A DNA stretch of 14,578 bases, from the NCBI GenBank assembly GCA_021809225.1, contig JAKBAL010000007.1, positions 1-14,578 on the forward strand, in the 5' to 3' direction. This stretch comes from Pseudomonadota bacterium (GTDB lineage: Bacteria > Pseudomonadota > Alphaproteobacteria > UBA9655). The notes below the pieces were generated by a model, which had not been told where the DNA came from, searched no databases, and saw nothing but the letters and a program-made list of their open reading frames with translations. Below, one piece after another: positions 13,325 through 14,578 of the stretch (the stretch's first letter is position 1; every line of letters starts with the position of its first letter). The position numbers and the translations under genes were made by a program.

Positions 13325-13362
13325 CCCTTTTTAACAAAAGCGAAAAGCCACTGGCGTTTATG

Positions 13363-13407
13363 ATTTATCCAACACGTCCCATAATGGATGTGTTGGATAA
13401 ATTTTTA
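13363..13407 (+). terminator. Strong terminator after the repeat protein gene
   Basis: ATTTATCCAACAC (13363-13375) pairs perfectly with GTGTTGGATAAAT (13390-13402). A 14-base loop contains a smaller CCAT/ATGG pair, and TTTTTAA follows. The 13-bp perfect stem with a T-tract clearly separates the repeat protein gene from the small secreted-protein cluster. Confidence 0.85.
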
Positions 13408-13528
13408 ACCTGCTATTTAATTCCCCTTAAGCCAAATTAATTTTAAAAAACGTCTAAGTCTATTCAATACCATCACTGCCTCTCCTTTTTTATGTATATC
13501 AAAAACAAAATTATTTATTTTATTTAAA

Positions 13529-13544
13529 TTAACTCATTATTATA
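13529..13544 (+). promoter_or_regulatory. Shared upstream element, copy 1 (small secreted-protein cluster)
   Basis: TTAACTCATTATTATA lies 79 bases before the first cluster gene. It matches the elements at 13937 and 14473 at 14 of 16 positions common to all three. A TATACT hexamer follows at 13556-13561. It may be part of the promoter or a regulator site; a clear -35 at standard spacing is not seen. Confidence 0.5.
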
Positions 13545-13564
13545 TCAATAAATTGTATACTAAT

Positions 13565-13586
13565 TATGATCACTTTTAAGATCATA
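13565..13586 (+). promoter_or_regulatory. Perfect inverted repeat in the leader of the first small gene
   Basis: TATGATC (13565-13571) and GATCATA (13580-13586) form a perfect 7-base inverted repeat with an 8-base gap, 22 bases before the start codon. It is not found at the two sister genes, so it may give this gene its own control, or be chance in AT-rich DNA. Confidence 0.3.
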
Positions 13587-13607
13587 TATTTATATTAGGA
13601 GAAGAAG

Positions 13608-13814
13608 ATGAAAGTATTACTCGCAACAACAATGGCTCTTGGTGTTATCTTTACGCTCGGAACCACAGAACCCGCAAACGCATATTATTACGGGCCAACA
13701 TATGCACCCGTTTACGGGCCAGTATATGGTCCGGCTTATGGCCCAGCCTATGGTCCAGGATATTTTCAATCACCCGCCCCCCTGGTATGCGTAGGACCTT
13801 TATGCATTCTTTAG
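13608..13814 (+). CDS. Small secreted Tyr/Gly/Pro-rich peptide with C-terminal CX4C motif (cluster gene 1)
   Basis: This 68-residue protein is of unrecognised family. It opens with a textbook signal peptide (MKVLLATTMALGVIFTL, then GTTEPANA) with a predicted cut after ANA at residue 25. The mature part of about 43 residues is made of YGPxYGP repeats (YYYGPTYAPVYGPVYGPAYG and onward) and ends in VCVGPLCIL, with its only two cysteines spaced CX4C. The start is set by AGGAGA eight bases upstream. The signal peptide and the Cys tail recur in the gene at 14016, while the middle does not. The tyrosine- and proline-rich repeat suggests an extended, possibly crosslinked or surface-adhering peptide. 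A disulfide or metal site at the CX4C is inference. Confidence 0.75.
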   Translation: MKVLLATTMALGVIFTLGTTEPANAYYYGPTYAPVYGPVYGPAYGPAYGPGYFQSPAPLVCVGPLCIL

Positions 13815-13825
13815 TAAAGAACTAA

Positions 13826-13842
13826 CCTCCCTAAAAAGGAGG
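13826..13842 (+). other. Small hairpin preceding the terminator
   Basis: CCTCC (13826-13830) pairs with GGAGG (13838-13842) around a CTAAAAA loop, 11 bases after the stop of the first small gene. No T-tract follows. The CCTCC arm could instead pair with the GGAGG at 13863-13867 in the next hairpin, giving two exclusive folds. Confidence 0.35.
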
Positions 13843-13860
13843 CTCTCTACGTATTAATAG

Positions 13861-13897
13861 AAGGAGGAGCTATGGAATATTTCTAAGCTCCTTTTTT
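13861..13897 (+). terminator. Terminator after cluster gene 1
   Basis: AAGGAGGAGCT (13861-13871) pairs with AGCTCCTTTTT (13886-13896, two G-T pairs) around a 14-base loop, and the arm itself ends in a run of six T. It isolates the first small gene from the second, so each is its own transcription unit. Confidence 0.75.
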
Positions 13898-13936
13898 ATG
13901 ATATTTTTACATTTATTTAGTTAAATACTTTTTAAG

Positions 13937-13952
13937 TTAACTTATTATTATA
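13937..13952 (+). promoter_or_regulatory. Shared upstream element, copy 2
   Basis: TTAACTTATTATTATA lies 79 bases before the ATG at 14016, exactly the distance of copy 1 from its gene. TATACT (13961-13966) and a perfect TATAAT (13980-13985) follow. Either could be the -10; no clear TTGACA partner is visible. Confidence 0.5.
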
Positions 13953-14015
13953 AATTTTATTATACTATAAAGATGGTATTATAATGTACCGAATCTTAAA
14001 AATGAGGAGGAAAAA

Positions 14016-14378
14016 ATGAAAGTTCTATTAACAACGACACTGGCTCTGGGAGTGGTCTTTACACTCAGTGCCCTTGAACCAGCAAGCGCTGCGGTCATGG
14101 GGCCTGCATCGTCAGGATCTCAACAAGGTCATATTATATTGGCTCATGGAGGAGGACATGGAGGGGGTCACCATGGCGGTGGTGGTTGGCACGGCGGCGG
14201 GACATGGCATGGTGGTCATGGCCACTACGGCCATGGTGGCAATTATTACGGTGGGGGTGGCGGCGGATACTACGGTGGCGGCGGCGGATACTACGGTGGC
14301 CCAGCATGGGGTCCAGTATACGACTATGGTCCCGTATATGATGCACCTATTGTTTGTGTAGGTCCATTGTGCCTTTAA
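14016..14378 (+). CDS. Small secreted Gly/His/Tyr-rich protein with C-terminal CX4C motif (cluster gene 2)
   Basis: This 120-residue protein is a paralogue of the gene at 13608. The signal peptide (MKVLLTTTLALGVVFTL, then SALEPASA) is almost the same, with a cut predicted after ASA at residue 25. The mature part differs completely in the middle. It has a Gly/His block (HGGGHGGGHHGGGGWHGGG and onward) and then GGNYY and GGGGGYYGG repeats. It returns to the family end with a GPVYDYGPVYDAP segment and VCVGPLCL. The start has GAGGAGG about six bases upstream. His/Gly-rich repeats can bind metals such as nickel, copper or zinc, and Gly/Tyr-rich sequences form structural or phase-separating material, but no function is shown. 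Signal-peptide codons differ at many silent positions from gene 1, so the protein sequence seems to be under selection. Confidence 0.78.
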   Translation: MKVLLTTTLALGVVFTLSALEPASAAVMGPASSGSQQGHIILAHGGGHGGGHHGGGGWHGGGTWHGGHGHYGHGGNYYGGGGGGYYGGGGGYYGGPAWGPVYDYGPVYDAPIVCVGPLCL

Positions 14379-14417
14379 GTTCCCTTAAAAACGGAACAAT
14401 TTTGGAAAACAGGAACG

Positions 14418-14455
14418 ATGACTTGGTGAATATTTCCCAAGTCATTTTTCTTTTT
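14418..14455 (+). terminator. Terminator after cluster gene 2
   Basis: ATGACTTGG (14418-14426) pairs perfectly with CCAAGTCAT (14437-14445) around a 10-base loop, followed by TTTTCTTTTTAA. This is a convincing intrinsic terminator, 39 bases after the stop codon. Confidence 0.8.
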
Positions 14456-14472
14456 AAGGAGTAATATAAATA

Positions 14473-14488
14473 TTAACTTATAATTATA
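14473..14488 (+). promoter_or_regulatory. Shared upstream element, copy 3
   Basis: TTAACTTATAATTATA lies 60 bases before the ATG at 14533. TATAAT follows at 14503-14508. The element matches copies 1 and 2 but stands closer to its gene, so the position relative to the start is not fixed for all three. Confidence 0.45.
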
Positions 14489-14532
14489 AATTATTGTTGT
14501 AATATAATAATAACAGCATAATGGAGGTAATT

Positions 14533-14578
14533 ATGAAAATAATTTTAACAACAACAATGGCTCTAGCCGTTGTAACAG
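14533..14578 (+). CDS. Third small secreted-protein gene, 5' end only (cluster gene 3)
   Basis: Only 15 codons are in the window, but they read MKIILTTTMALAVVT. This is clearly the same signal-peptide start as the genes at 13608 and 14016. GGAGG (14524-14528) lies four bases before the ATG, and the shared upstream element stands at 14473. The gene runs off the window end, so the mature part and the expected Cys tail cannot be seen. It shows that the family has at least three tandem members and may continue to the right. Confidence 0.65.
   Translation, partial: MKIILTTTMALAVVT

Noticed and set aside
13861..13884. A tiny ORF (ATG GAA TAT TTC TAA) after AAGGAGGAGCT.
   Set aside because: Only four codons, wholly within the terminator hairpin of the preceding gene; the Shine-Dalgarno-like sequence is the stem arm.
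14068..14361. Alternative-frame ORF of 97 codons and a minus-strand ORF (14134-14346) over the second small gene.
   Set aside because: They arise from the GGN/CAY repeats read in other frames. The in-frame gene has the signal peptide, Shine-Dalgarno and a paralogue; these have none.

Overview
The window is a chromosomal segment of an AT-rich alphaproteobacterium, most likely an intracellular or symbiotic lineage of the Rickettsiales/Holosporales kind. This is inference. It rests on a Rickettsia-type NAD-dependent isocitrate dehydrogenase with its extra C-terminal domain, the alphaproteobacterial lon-hupB gene order, an MFS transporter end of the type common in such bacteria, low GC, palindromic intergenic repeats, and a large repeat-rich exported protein. 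No rRNA, tRNA, CRISPR array, transposase or phage gene is visible.

Layout. Bases 1-371 are the 3' end of an MFS transporter, followed closely by a YbaK/EbsC-type tRNA deacylase (393-881). A lone ABC_sub_bind-type substrate-binding protein (1051-2034) comes next, without its permease or ATPase. A membrane-anchored nucleotide-sugar 4,6-dehydratase of the CapD/WbpM/PglF family (2316-4283) is flanked on both sides by related, direct-oriented intergenic repeats. The downstream one lies inside a 419-base non-coding stretch built of nested inverted repeats. On the minus strand lie hupB (HU protein, GTG start) and lon (ATP-dependent protease). Divergent from lon is a plus-strand run of icd, a MotB-like OmpA-domain protein and rpiB, the last two almost touching. 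Together this is a house-keeping block: the TCA cycle, the pentose phosphate pathway, proteostasis, nucleoid structure and an envelope energy-coupling component.

The right third is accessory. A strong-looking promoter drives an 852-residue exported protein (10766-13324). It has a signal peptide, about nine 15-residue repeats, two further charged helical repeat blocks and a C-terminal domain of about 345 residues that I do not recognise. After a strong terminator comes the most novel part of the window: three tandem genes (13608, 14016 and 14533, the last cut by the window end). They encode small secreted proteins with nearly the same signal peptide. The two complete ones have completely different mature middles, one Tyr/Gly/Pro-rich and one Gly/His-rich, yet both end in the same Cys motif, VCVGPLC. 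Each gene has its own strong Shine-Dalgarno and the same 16-base AT-rich upstream element, and the two complete ones have their own terminator. This looks like a modular multigene family of exported peptides and is the best candidate for an undescribed system.
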